From the NCBI GenBank assembly GCA_017893485.1, contig CM030363.1, forward strand, positions 178,372,435 through 178,436,434: a stretch of 64,000 nucleotides of DNA, given 5' to 3'. The position numbers and the translations under genes are program-made. Positions 1-11,783 of this stretch are shown here, piece by piece (positions within the stretch are counted from its first letter, which is position 1; every line of letters begins with the position of its first letter). Below the pieces are notes generated by a model, which did not search any database, was not told the origin of the DNA, and saw nothing but the letters and a program-made list of their open reading frames with translations. The DNA comes from Hemerocallis citrina. Taxonomy: Eukaryota > Streptophyta > Magnoliopsida > Asparagales > Asphodelaceae.

Positions 1-3000
1 GAAGGGACATGAAGAACCAGAGGCCTTCTCCTCCTCCTTGCGCCCCCAAACTGCATCCTGATCAGGACCCCGAGCCTGAAGTGATCGGAAGCCAAGCCAT
101 TCTACACTGCGTCCATAGGGGGACCTATGGGAGGGGATTCTAGCACTTCTCGCAAGGCGTTCGTCCGAGAGGTAAATGCCGTTCGAGACCTCCCTTTCCC
201 CCAGGTCCAGCAGCTCCCTGTCTCCTTCTCAGGGAAAGACCTGGAGGCAGTCCGGCTCCCACACTGCGATGCGCTCATCATCAGCCTCGTCATGGTGAAC
301 TACGAGGTCCGTCGGATCCTCATGGACAATGGGAGCTCGGTAAACATCCTCTTCCTGGAAGCGTTTGAGAACCTCAAGCTTTCCCGAGATAAGCTGAAGT
401 CAGCCGGATACACCCTGCACAGGTTCTCCGGCGTCCCAGTGCCAATAGAGGGGATCGTGACCCTGGATGTCACTGTTGGTACGACCCCCTACAGACGGAC
501 TGAGTCGATGGACTTCATAGTTGTGAACGTCAAAGCAGCTTACAACGCCATCCTCGGTCGACCTGTGCTCTGCTCCCTCCAAGTTGTTCCCTCGGCCTAC
601 CACCTGAAATTGAAATTCCCTACCGAGTCAGGTGTCGGGGTCGTTCAGGGGAACCAAGAGGCAGCACGGTCGTGCTATATGATGGCGGTCGGGGGCGGTG
701 TGTTTCCTCTGGACACCTTCGAACTGCAACCCGAGAGGAGCCAACCAGAGCCCGAACCCATAGATGAACTAGAAGAAGTCTTGTTCAAGACAGGAGATAA
801 GTCAAAGTGGTTCTGCATGAGCTGCTCGCTCGCGCCCGACCTAAAGTCCGGCCTAATCGACTGCATTTGCCGAAACGTCGACCACTTCGCCTGGAATCCC
901 TCCGACATGCCTGGGATCTCCGAAGACCTGATCATGCACAGACTAAGCATGATCCCTAGCTTGAAGCCGATTGTCCAAAAATGGCATAAGTTTGCCTCGG
1001 AGAGGCAGCAAGCTGTGAAAGCGGAGGTAGAAAAACTGTTGTCTGCCCGGTTCATCCAGGAGGTCAGCTACCCAGAGTGGCTGGCGAACGTTGTGATGGT
1101 GAGAAAGGCGAGCAGGAGATGAAGGATCTGCATAAACTGTACCGAACTCAACAAGGCGTGCCCTAAAGATCCATTCCCTCTCCTCAGCATCGATGCTCTG
1201 ACGACGCAATGTCGGGTCACGAGCTCCTGTCCTTCATGAATGTCTTCTCGGGCTACAATTAGATCCGAATGTTCCCCCTGATATAGCCAAGACGTCTTTC
1301 GTCACTGACCAAGGTCGCTACCGGATTATGCCCTTCGGGCTGAAGAATGCCGGTGCTACCTATCAGAGGCTCGTCAACCGAGTCTTCAAGGACCAAATCG
1401 GTCGCAACATAGAGGTGTACGTCAATGACATGCTAGTCAAAAGCCAGTGGGGACAGGACCACGTCGCCAACCTGGAAGAAGCCTTTGGCAGCCTTCAGAT
1501 CCACAATATAATGCTCAATCCGGCCAAGTGTACATTCGGCGTCTCCTCGAAAAAATTTCTGGGGTTCGTTGTCAGCCAGCGCGGCATCGAGGCAAACCCC
1601 GAGAAGATCCAGGCCAAAATAGACATGGCCCCTCTGAGAAACATCAAGGAGGTCCAGCGGCTCACGGGAAGATTAGCAGCCATCGGCCGTTTCCTTTCCA
1701 AGTCCGGAGAGAAGTCCCTCCCATTCTTCAAGGCTCTACGCGAAACCGAAGGCTTCGAATAGGGTACTCAGCAGCAGGAGGTGTTCGCCCAATTGAAAGA
1801 GTACCTCGCCAATTCTCCTCTCGTTAGCCAGCCAAAACTGGGCGAGCCTCTCTGGCTTTATCTTTCGGCATCGGAATACGTGCTCAGTGCCATTCTCATT
1901 CGAGAAGAAGATGGAGTCCAAAAGCCGCTGTACTATGTGAGCAAGGTTCTGCTCTCGGCCGAGACCAGATACGCAAAAATGAAGAAGGTGGCATACGCCC
2001 TGGTCATGGCCGTGCAGAAGCTCCACCCCTATTTCCAGGCACACTCAATTCAGGTCCTCACGGACCAGCCTCTGAAGGCCGTACTCCATAAGCCTAAGAG
2101 CTCCAGCCGACTAGTCAAGTATTCGATCGAGCTCAGTCAATATGATATCGGTATCAACCAAGAACAGCAATCAAGGGACAGGCCTTCACCGAATTCATCA
2201 CAGAATGCACCATCTCTGAGCAACCCGAAAGTGGGGAGGTGGACCAGATGTGGGGAGTTTACGTCGACGGCTCTTCTGCGAAGTGGGGAGTGGCGCGGAT
2301 ATCATTTTGTGAGGACCTGACAACTTCCTTCTCAAATATTCCCTTTGCCTCAACTTTCCAGCCTCTAATAACGAGGCCGAATACGAAGCTATGATCGCGG
2401 GGCTCACCCTAGCACACCAGGCAGGTGCCAGGCAGATCAGGGCCTTCAGCGACTCTCAGCTCGTGGTCAACCAGATCACCAGAGAGTACGAGGCCCGTGA
2501 CGATTGGATGATCCGGTATTTGGGCATGGTCCAGTGGCTCTTGACATCCTTTGATGAGTCTGCATTATTAAGGATCCCAAGAGAGCAGAATGCCCAGGCT
2601 GATACACTATCAAAGTTAGCCTCCTCGTCCTTCGAAGGTCTCGACCATACCGTTCTGATCGAAGTACTCCTGAAGCCGAGTATCGACCTCCCCGAGACCC
2701 TTTATATAGACGATGGAGCTCAACCTGACGATTGGACCACTCCCATCCGAAAGTTTCTAATCAAAGGAGAGCTCCCTGAAGACCGAGTCGAGGCAAGGCG
2801 AATCAGGGTCCGCTCAGAAAGGTTTGCCATGATCAGCGAAACCCTCTTCAAATGCTCGTACACCACGACAGACGGAAGACCCTACCTCTGCTACTTAACC
2901 CCTGACGAAGCAAAGTACGCTCTCAAGGAGCTCCATGAAAGAATTAGCGGGTGCAATATGGGGAGCCGATCGCTTGCTTGAAAGGCTCTGAACCACGGGT

Positions 3001-3989
3001 ATTACTGGCCCACGATGCTGCAAGATGTCTTGGCCCTGGTCAAAAAGTGTGGCCCTTATCAAAGATTCTCCTCGGTGAGAAGGGTTCCCCAAGCAAATCT
3101 CTGCTCCCTGGCCAGTCCGACCCCCTTTGCTATGTGGAGGATGGACCTGGTAGGTCCATTTCCGAAAGCAATGGGCCAAATGAAGTTTCTGATAGTAGAG
3201 ATCGACTACTTCACAAAATGGATCGAGTCCGAGCCCCTAGCCACGATCACCGAGCAGCAGACTCAGCAATTCTTCTGGAAACACATCATTTGCCAGTTCG
3301 GAATTCTGTGCATACTCATCATGGATAATGGGACTCAGTTTGCAGGTAAGAATTTCTGAAAGTTCTGCGAGGATCTCGGAATCCAGCAACGATTCTCTTC
3401 GGTGTGCCACCCATAGTCGAATGGTCAGGCCGAGAACGCAAACCGCCAAATCCTTGACGGCCTGAAGAAATAGCTTGATAATTCTTCCAAGGAATTATGG
3501 GTCGATGAGTTGCCGAGCATTCTCTGGGTCCATCGAACGACGAAGAAGATCCCCACAGGAAAATCACCATTCAATCTGACTTACGGCACAGAAGTAGTAA
3601 TTCCCCTCGAGATCGGGCTCCCTTCGTCCCGAATCTTGGCCTTTGATGAAGCAAGCAACTCGGCGCAACTATGTGCCAATCTAGACCTCATAGACGAGGT
3701 TAGGGAAAAGTTCGCCATCAGGATGAACACATACCAGCAGAGGATCGAAAGGTTCTACAACAAAAAGGTCCATCCCACCAACATCAAGCTAGGGCACATC
3801 GTCCTCCGAAAGTTGGCAATATCTAACCCCGGCCAAAAGAGGAAGCTAGCTTCAAACTGGAAAGGCCCGTACAAAGTTTTTGATGTTGTACACCCGGGCA
3901 CGTACCGCCTTACCGACCCGGAGGGCCAGGCTATCAAAAGACCCTGGAATACGGAGCACCTAATCAAATTCCTCAAAGGAGAGGATTAG
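1..3989 (+). pseudogene. Element A decayed pol polyprotein (protease-RT-RNase H-integrase)
   Basis: Pieces of one polyprotein are recognisable in order. A retroviral-type aspartic protease motif MDNGSSVNILF is near 320-355. RT spans about 1020-1760, RNase H about 1781-2640, the integrase zinc-binding part about 2900-3080, and the integrase core about 3130-3480 with D, D (MDNGTQF) and E (SNGQAEN). A C-terminal domain ends WNTEHLIKFLKGED at 3989. The reading is broken. TGG became TGA at 1120-1122. Single-base deletions relative to relatives lie near 1203 and 1275. TAG codons fall at about 1259 (GYN*IR), 1760 (GFE*G) and 3416 (CHP*SNG). The RT catalytic YVDD reads YVND. It cannot encode an active polymerase. 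Relatives C and F in this window supported the alignment. Confidence 0.92.
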
Positions 3990-4089
3990 CCCTTGTAGAT
4001 ACCCCCATGTAAATTATAAGATGTAATCGGCATGCCGAGCCTTATTTTGTAAAGTTAATATGATGTAATCGTTTACCCCACTTGGTCTC

Positions 4090-4545
4090 ATGCCAGCGTT
4101 CTTAAAACAAGTTTTGGGCTCGACGTTTGGATGGATCCGCGAGCCACAAAAGGCTTCTCTTACAAGCGTGGGGCTCGGCGTTCGGATGGAACTGCAAGCC
4201 ACAAAAATCTTCTCTTACAAGCTTGGGGCTCAGCGCTCGGACGGATCTGCGAGCCACAAAAAGCTTCTCTTACAAGCAAGGGGCTCGGCGTTCGGATAGA
4301 ACCGCGAGCCACAAAAAGCTTCTTTTACATGCTTGGGGCTCGGCGACGGAACCACGAGCCACAAAAAGCTTCTCTTACAAGCATGAAATCGGCATTCGGA
4401 TGGAACCACGAGCCAAAAAAAAGCTTCTCTTACAAGCTTGGGGCTCGGCGCTCGGACAGAACCGCGAGCCACAAAAAGCTTCTCTTACAAACTTGAGGCT
4501 CAGCGCTCGGATGTCACCGCGAGCCTTAAAAAGTCACTATTAAAT
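4090..4545 (+). repeat. Tandem array A-1a, ~55-bp monomer
   Basis: About eight diverged copies share the core GGGCTCGGCGCTCGGATGG, then ACCGCGAGCCACAAAAAGC and TTCTCTTACAAGC. Copies begin near 4171, 4226, 4280, 4337, 4440 and 4497. Open frames across the array (for example 4127-4543) arise only from the repeat and are not genes. The array starts about 100 bp after the pol stop. The same monomer recurs at 9955-10880, on the other side of the antisense gene. Confidence 0.9.
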
Positions 4546-5705
4546 TATGGGGGCTCGGCATCGACCTCGAGCAGGGTCTGGGCTTTTTCAAGCCCTGGAC
4601 CTATGCGCTCAGCGATGACCTCTAGCTACACTCGTACTATCTACTCGAGAACAGGTATGGGGGCTCAACATCGACCTCGAGCAAGGCCTTAGCTTTTTTT
4701 AAGCCATGCGACCTTTACGCTCGGCGATGACCTCTAGCTACGCTCATAACAGCTTCTCTTAAAGTATGGAGGCTCGGCATCGACCTCGAGCAGGGCCTGG
4801 GCTTTTTCAAGCCCTGCGACCTATGCGGTCGGCGATGACCTCCAGCTACACTCGTACTATCTACCCGAGAATAGGTATGGGGGCTCGGCATCGACCTCGA
4901 GCAAGGTCTTGGCTTTTTCAAGCCATGTGACCTTTACGCTCAGCGATGACTTCCTGCTACGCTCATAACAGCTTCTCTTAAAGTATGGGGGCTCGGCATC
5001 GACCTCGAGCAGGGCCTATGCTTTTTCAAGCCTTGTGAACTATGCGCTCTGCGATGAACTCCAGCTACACTCGTACTTTCTACCCGAGAACAGGTATGGG
5101 GGCTCGGCATCGAGCTCGAGCAAGGCCTTGACTTTTTCAAGCCATGCAACCTTTAAGCTCGGTGATGACCTCCAGCTACGCTCATAACAGCTTCTCTTAG
5201 AGTATGGGGGCTCGGCATTGATCTCAAGTAGGGCCTAGGATTTTTCAAGCCCTAAAACCTATGCGCTCGGCGATGACCTCCAGCTACGCTCGTACTATCT
5301 ACTCGAGAACAGGTATGGGGGCTCGGCATCGACCTCGAGCAAGGCCCTGACTTTTTCAAGCCATGCGACCTTTACGCTCGGCGATGACCTCCAATACACT
5401 CATAACAGATTCTCTTAAAGTATGGGGGCTTGACATCAACCTCGAGCAGAGCCTCGAATTTTTCAACCCCTGCGACCTATGTGCACGGCGATGACCTCCA
5501 GCTACACTCGTACTATATACCTGAGAACAGGTATGAGGGCTCGGCATTGACCTCGAGCAAGGCCTTGGCTTTTTCAAAGCCATGTGACCTTTACGCTCGG
5601 CAATGACCTCCAGCTATACTCATGACAGCTTCTCTTAAAGTGTGGGGCTCGGCATCGACCTCGAGCAGGGCCTTGGTTTTTTCAAGCTCGACGACCTTTA
5701 CGCTC
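4546..5705 (+). repeat. Tandem array A-1b, ~109-bp monomer in ~218-bp dimers
   Basis: About eleven copies of a monomer start with GGGGGCTCGGCATCGACCTC, near 4553, 4662, 4770, 4879, 4988, 5098, 5208, 5317, 5426, 5533 and 5643. Two monomer types alternate: one ends with a CGTACTATCTACCCGAGAACAGG-like tail and the other with CATAACAGCTTCTCTTAAAG, giving a dimeric higher-order unit. Most monomers hold a short hairpin such as GGGCTTTTTCAAGCCC. Antisense ORFs of 60-90 codons here are repeat artefacts. Confidence 0.9.
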
Positions 5706-5759
5706 GGCGACGACCTTCAGCCACACCCAACCCAAAAATTTTCATTAAAGATTTAGGGC

Positions 5760-6200
5760 GCTCGCCTTCGGCAAATGCCCCGAGCCCCGAACCGTTGGTT
5801 GACCCACCTTTCACCCGCGAACAACTCGGGTTTAACGGCCCTCGGAGCCAAAACCTCGAATTGTTCGAGGGTGGCAGGGGAGCCACCGACCCAGGACTCT
5901 CGCACAAAAAACTCCCTGAGCCCCCGAACCTTGGTCGGCACACCCCTCACCCGCTAGCTACTCTGGGTAAACCGCCCTCAGAGCTGTCTACCTAAAATTG
6001 CTAGAGGATGGCAGGAGAGCCACCGATCCGGGACTATCGGCCAAGAATTCCAACTTGTGGGCACCCACCTTCGGCAGGCATCCGAATCTCACCCCCGGGA
6101 TCGACCCACCTCTCACCCACTGACAGCTCGGGGTAAACGATCATCGAAACCAAAACCCTGAATTGCCAGCAGGTGGCAGATAAGTCCCCAAAATTTCTTG
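5760..6200 (+). repeat. Degenerate tandem array A-1c, ~135-165 bp unit
   Basis: Three diverged copies carry a segment like CACCTTTCACCCGCGAACAACTCGGG, near 5806, 5940 and 6107, each followed by a GAATTG..AGGTGGCAG-like stretch. From 6200 to the poly(A) signal at 6498 I see only unique-looking sequence with scattered CTCGGC words. Confidence 0.65.
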
Positions 6201-6497
6201 GTGAAAAAGTGATGAGGGGGTGAAGATTATACAGCCCCCCAGAGAGGCGCATTTTTGACATTGGGAAGTCCAAACGGCGAACGATGAAGCATCTCAATTA
6301 ATTTTTATCGGAAGGCAAAATGCTCCTTATTAAATGCTACCTGCGAGGCGTAATGGCTCGATTCTAGAACGAAGCCATAGCCCTAAGGCTCGATCTGCCT
6401 CGGCAGCGACCTCAAGCAAAGCCATGCTCGGCAAGGGTCTTGAGCTACGCCCTACCGGTCTTGCTTAAAAAAATTGTCAAAGTAAAGAAATCAAAGT

Positions 6498-6503
6498 TTT
6501 ATT
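6498..6503 (-). terminator. Poly(A) signal for element A antisense gene
   Basis: AATAAA on the - strand (TTTATT on +), about 75 bp beyond the last antisense coding piece. Its position mirrors the AATAAA that follows the antisense gene in element F. Confidence 0.45.
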
Positions 6504-6575
6504 ACTCATGAAGTGCCAAAAATGGCCACACAATATAATGAAAATATTACAAATCACTCGGCTTAAAACGCGAAC

Positions 6576-9500
6576 TCAGTGCTTCCCATGGGTCCCTCTG
6601 CGTGCTCCGCCTGTCCGACTAGTATGGATGCCCCGGCAATAGAGCTCTGCGCATCGGGGGGCCTCGTCGTTTCCAGATAAAAAGTCAGAGAAGGACCCAA
6701 GATGGAATGGCTCGCTCGCTCGCTCGAGTGGACCGGTGCCTAGCATAAGCTTCAGCCTCCGAATCTCCAACTCCTTCACTACAACAGCCTCGTGAAGAAA
6801 GGACACCGAAGTCGGTCGCCCAATGGAGGCATCCAAGGTTGACCAATTCGTCTCAACTCTCCACTAGTCCCGGTCGACTATGGCTTTCTTCAGGCGAGTA
6901 GTCTCTAGGCTAAGCTCCTTAGACTTGTTCATGAAATAGTTCACCGCGGCCTCTCGATCCCGAGCCTGCTTACGATGGCGAGCCAGCACACTCTCCGTGG
7001 ACCCCCGCTTAGTTCGGAGCTAGGTGACCTTGGTAGAACAAAGGTCGGCACCGAGGACCTCATGCGTCTATCAAGAAGATGGAAAAAATAATGGGTCACA
7101 ATAGAGACTGGCGAAAAACTACAGGTCACAGAAGGTCGGTCAAAAAATCTTTTCTCTTATAAATTCAAAAGATTTTTACAAAAGGCGGTGGCCAGTCCAC
7201 GTAAGGCAAATACAAAGTGAAGAGAATAAAAATCCTAAACTACTGATTAAGGGGGGAAGACACCTCTTCGTCAGCAGGGTCGCCCCCAGCCTCCTCTTGA
7301 TGAGGGTCCCCCCTCTTCCTCCTCCTCGCCGCCGGGCGTCGGCGGATGCACGGGAAGGTGCCAGTTGTAGTGGAGGTGGTCGACCCGAGCGTCCGGGTAG
7401 ACTTGCAAGAAGTACTCCTTGGCCTTGGCGTAGGCCTCATCCTGGGCCATGATCAGAGTGTTCGCCGTGGTAATCTCCATCTCCGCCATGGCGATCTGTG
7501 CCTTCTCAGCCTCTGCCTGGGCCTTAGACTGGAAGTGCGCCAGCTCGTTCTTATGATGGTCTTACAATGAGGCCATCTGAGCTTGGACGATTGCCTCAGT
7601 GTTTTGGGCCTCCTTCAGCTCGTCCTACATACGAGTAAGCTCACGAAAATACTTGTCGGTGTTCTTCCTCTCGACGAGGATCTCCTTATCTAATCACTTG
7701 TGGAAGTGCTTCCCATGAAGCAACGCCTGGCCGAGGAAGAATAAGTTAGAGAAATCCCTAAGTTCTACGCACATGGAAAAAACCAAACACTTACCGAGAG
7801 CTGCGCCTGAGCCCGTCTCAAGTAGGCTATCCCGGACGTCTCTATTGCTAGAGCCATCCTATCTCGCTCTGTGGCAAGATGCTCCACCGCCTCCACCACC
7901 ACCGGGCCCTCGAGCAGGGTATCCCCTACCTTGACCCCCAGTCTGGGATGTCCGGCCTCAGGCCCTGCCTACCCACCATCTCTGCGGCATCGGGGCGAAG
8001 TGGCGGGAGCCTCTGCTCTAGAACCTCGACCCTCTTCTTACTACCGGAGCTTGCCCCCGGTTCCTTCACCGACCTCAACGTGTGGTGATGCTTCTTCGTC
8101 CTCTTCAGAGATGGCTCCACAGGCACTGGCACCGCCCCTTTACTGGAGCCCGTGCCCGAGGCGCCTTTCTTCTCCTGATTGGCCCTCCACTTGGCGACTA
8201 GGGCCTATCGGTTGTCGAGCTGCTTTGCAGACATCTCTACAAAAAGATAGCATGAAAAAATGTTAACACGAAGGCAGGAAGATAAACAAATTGAAAACAA
8301 AAATATACTAGGGTCGGCTGGGCTCAGTCCGGCTCGGGCCAGGTGCAACTCCGTGATGCGTGACCACCCTATGCTGTGCCTCCCACAATCTTCTCCATAG
8401 CCTCCTACTCTTTCTCAGTCAACTCACTATGCTTCGGGGGCATGTGGTTCGGCTTACTAAAATTCCAAACAGTTGGAATCTTCCAAGGCTTCTCATTCCG
8501 GACAGTGAAGTACTTTTCCTTCCATCTTTGATGGAGTCCGGATGACCGTGCATCACCTTTTTATGGGGGGGAGGGGGCGGCGAGAGGTAGAAAATGCCCT
8601 CCAAGTTGCCGAGCGAGCTCATCCCTAAGATGGCACGGAAGTACGTGAGCCTCGGCTTAACACCCTTCTCCTGGCACTTCAGAATGAAGCAAACAAGGTG
8701 CTTCCACGAGTTGGGGCCATACTGCATTGGGCTCAGCCCTTCCCCCCCCCCCCCCCCACTTCAGAACCCTCACGATGAACGGATGCAACGGCAGCCTCAA
8801 CCTCGAGATGAAGGTGTCCTCGGGGAACATGCAGAAGCTCGGCTCCAGTGCTATGGTCGGATGGATTCTAAGGTTCGGCATCAAGAGTTCAAATTCCTTC
8901 GGTATGAAGTAAGATGCCCTTAAGACATGCAAGTAATCCGCCCTCAAAACACATTGGATGCTGTCCATCTTGATCATAGGCTGACCCGTGTCCCGCAGCA
9001 ATGAAGTGAACGCAAGGAGCCCCTCTACGTCGTCAGGATACATCCTGAACGATCCCGGGTTTCTATGAGTCACAGGGCCAAACTCGAACCCTGGCTCGGG
9101 TCCGTATTTGTCTTGTGAGCCCGGGGTATCGGGGCGAGTCACCTACCTTTTTCTCCTACGGGGGTGAGGCTTCTTCTCTGAAGATGGGGTTGCTAACGGG
9201 AGTAAAGGTGGAAGATCTTCCTCTTCCTCGACTGTCTCTCCTGCGGTTCCTCCTCCCTCTTCTCCCCGACCGTCACCTCCCTCGGCTCCTTGGACGGGCC
9301 CCTCCTGGTTGTCTTCCTCAACAATCCTCTCTCCCTCGAGGTCTCCTTCTTCGTGCTCCCCCTCCTCAACAAACCCCTCTCCCTCGGGGTCTCCTCCCTC
9401 ATGCTCGCCCTCCTCCACGAGCTCCTTACCCGGCCTACGAGATCGTAAAGGTTGCACGTTATAAACTACGACACCCTTGCCATCCAATCCTAAGTCCGAC

Positions 9501-9622
9501 TGAAACTCCACCTTGATTCCGTAATCACCTAGAGACCAAGACGTCGACTCCGACTGGACCTCCTCAGAACGACCTGAAGTGCTTGCCTTGGAGCCGGACT
9601 GAGAGCGCGACATTGGGGTCAA
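6576..9622 (-). pseudogene. Element A antisense gene (putative gypsy-type transposon protein), decayed
   Basis: Read on the - strand from the ATG at 9622. An acidic Glu/Gly-rich N-terminus (to 9146) is followed by TAG at 9145-9143 lying in AAAAGGTAGGTGA, which could also be a splice donor. The same frame then gives the conserved domain (9142-8750) with LRLPLHPFIVRVLKW, matching LRFPLHPFVVEVLVW in the element F gene. A C16-C18 run near 8740-8757 (poly-G in coding sense) shifts the frame; the homologous continuation MQYGPNSWKHLVCF resumes at 8727. Further pieces lie near 8132-7926, 7489-7271 (AYAKAKEYFLQVYPDARVDH, then an acidic tail) and 6836-6576. From memory the conserved part resembles the Pfam family called putative gypsy-type transposon (PF04195). 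Function is unknown. Confidence 0.75.
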
Positions 9623-9749
9623 GAATACTAACCCGGTATACTGAAAAGCGTGAAGATCAATGAAGAGATAGTCGTCGACGGCTATAAGGGAATTCTTGTT
9701 GCCTTAGAGAAGTGAGCACAAAGTGAGGAAATGAAGGGGGAGGGGGGAG

Positions 9750-9861
9750 ATTTATAATAGAGGAAGAGACTCATCGATTTTCGCAAGAAGATCTAACTGT
9801 TGATCAAGATCCAACAGCCACCAAGGTCTAAAGCACTTCGATTCTCACGCCTATGACGTCA
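9750..9861 (-). promoter_or_regulatory. Candidate promoter of element A antisense gene
   Basis: TATAAAT on the - strand (9750-9756) lies 128 bp upstream of the ATG at 9622. A perfect TGACGTCA palindrome (9854-9861), a bZIP-type ACGT core, lies about 100 bp further upstream. Spacing is similar to the TATA boxes before the antisense genes of C and F. Promoter activity is inferred. Confidence 0.45.
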
Positions 9862-9954
9862 GTCTAGGGCGTGAAATTACCCATTTACCCTCAGCCCTAT
9901 CGACCGATACAACAGCTCAGAACGCGTGGTCAACTACTTGAGCACTACACCAAG

Positions 9955-10880
9955 CCATCAAAGCTTTTCTAACAAGTTTTGGTGGCTTGATGTTCGGATG
10001 GCACCGCGAGCCCCAAAAGCTTCTCCAACAAACTTAAGGCTCGGCGCTCGGATGGCACCGCGAGCCCCAAAAAGCTTCTCCAACAAGTTTGAGACTCGGC
10101 GCTCGGATGACACCGCGAGCCGCAAAAACTTCTCCCAACAAGTTTTAGGCTCATCGCTCGGATGGCACCGCGAGCCACAAAAGTTTCTTCCACAAGTTTG
10201 AGGCTCGACGGTCGGATGGCATCGCGAGCCCCAAAAGCTTCTCCAAAAACTTGAGGCTCGGCGCTCGGATGGCACCGTGAGCCCCAAAAAACTTCTCTAA
10301 TAACCTTAAGGCTCGGCGCTCGGATGACTCCGCGAGCCACAAAAACTTCTCCCAACAAGTTTTAGGCTCGGCGCACGGATGACACTGCGAGCCACAAAAG
10401 TTTCTTCCACAAGTTTGAGGCTCGGTGCTCGGATGGCACCGTGAGCCCCAAAAGCTTCTCAAACAAGCTTAAGGCTCGGTGCTTGGATGGCACCGCGAGA
10501 CCCAAAAAGCTTCTTCAACAAGCTTGAGGATCGGCGCTCGGATGACACCGCAAGCCGCAAAAACTTCCCCCAACAAGTTTTAGGCTCGGCACTCGGATGG
10601 CACCGCGAGCCACAAAAACTTCTCCCACAAGTTTTCGGCTCGACGCTCGGATGGCACCGCGAGCCACAAAAGCTTCCCCAACAAGCTTGAAGCCTTCGGC
10701 GCTCGGATGACACCGCGAGCCGCAAAAACTTCTCCCACAAGTTTTAGGCTGGGCACTCGGATGACACCGCGAGCCACAAAAACTTCTCCCACAAGTTTTC
10801 GGCTTGACGCTCGGATGGCACCGCGAGCTACAAAAACTTCTCCAACAAGCATGAGGCTCGGTGCTCGGATGGCCTCGCGA
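9955..10880 (+). repeat. Tandem array A-2a, ~55-bp monomer (same family as A-1a)
   Basis: About 17 copies have the core GGCTCGGCGCTCGGATGGC, then ACCGCGAGCCACAAAAACTT and CTCCAACAAGTTT, starting near 9988, 10040, 10095, 10148 and so on to 10857. Both the core and the orientation match the array at 4090-4545, so this monomer brackets the antisense gene. Antisense ORFs of 90-129 codons here are repeat artefacts. Confidence 0.92.
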
Positions 10881-11640
10881 GCTCCTGCTTCTCCAGCAAG
10901 CTCCTACTCTTCAAATCTCGATCTCCCCCTACTTTTCCAACAAGTGAGGGGGCTTGTCTCCCGACCATCAATGCTCGGCTAAGCGAGTTCCCACTCTTCA
11001 GATCTCGACGTCCCCCTACTTTTCCAACAAGTGAGGGGGCTCATCTCCCGACCCTCGACGCTCGGCTAATCATGCTTCTGCTCTTCAGATCTCGACGTTC
11101 CCCTGCTTTTCCAACAAGTGAGGGGGCTCGTCTCCAGACCTTCGACGCTCGGCTAAGCGTGCTCCTACTCTTCAAATCTTGACGTCCCTCTGCTTTTCCA
11201 ACAAGTGAGGGGGCTTGTCTCCCGACCATCAATGCTCGGCTAAGAGAGCTCCCACTCTTTAGATCTCGACGTCCCCCTACTTTTCCAATAAGTAAGGGGG
11301 CTCGTCTCCTAATCCACGACGCTCGGCTAAGCGTGCTTCTGCTCTTCGGCGCTCGACGTCCCCCTGCTTTTCCAACAAGTAAGGGGGCTTGTCTCCCGAC
11401 CCTCGACGCTCGGCTAAGCGTGCTTCTGCTCTTCAGATCTCGACGTCCCCCTACTTTTCCAATAAGTGAGGGGGCTCGTCTCCCGACCCTCGACACTCGG
11501 CTAAGCATGCTCCTGCTCTTCGGTGCTCGACGTCCCCCTGCTTTTCCAACAAGTGAGGGGGCTCGTCTCTCGACCCTCGACTCTCGGCAAAGCGAGCTCC
11601 TGCTCTTCAGCACTCGATGCCCTTCATGACTCCAAGAGGG
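10881..11640 (+). repeat. Tandem array A-2b, ~87-bp monomer
   Basis: About eight copies carry GAGGGGGCTCGTCTCCCGAC, then CCTCGACGCTCGGCTAAGCG and a CTTCAGATCTCGACGTCCCC-like segment, near 10951, 11040, 11127, 11216, 11301, 11388, 11475 and 11565. The 222-codon antisense ORF across it (11709-11041) is a repeat artefact. Confidence 0.9.
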
Positions 11641-11767
11641 GATCCCCTTCATCCTACCCGCTGGCCTCTCCAGGAAGATACAGACCCCATTCTTCGCCAT
11701 ACACACCACTCCGCTCTTCCTACAGAGGCAAAAACTACTCCTACACGGCTGGGTTACCTAACCCTCC

Positions 11768-11783
11768 AGGAGTGAGGGGCTCC
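11768..11783 (+). promoter_or_regulatory. Polypurine tract of element A
   Basis: AGGAGTGAGGGGCTCC directly abuts the 3' LTR start TGATATGG. The PPTs of F and G have the same form (GGAGTGGGG.GCTCG) and the same LTR start. Confidence 0.8.

Noticed and set aside
11041..11709. 222-codon antisense ORF
   Set aside because: Repeats with the 87-bp monomer (87 is divisible by 3); no independent coding evidence.
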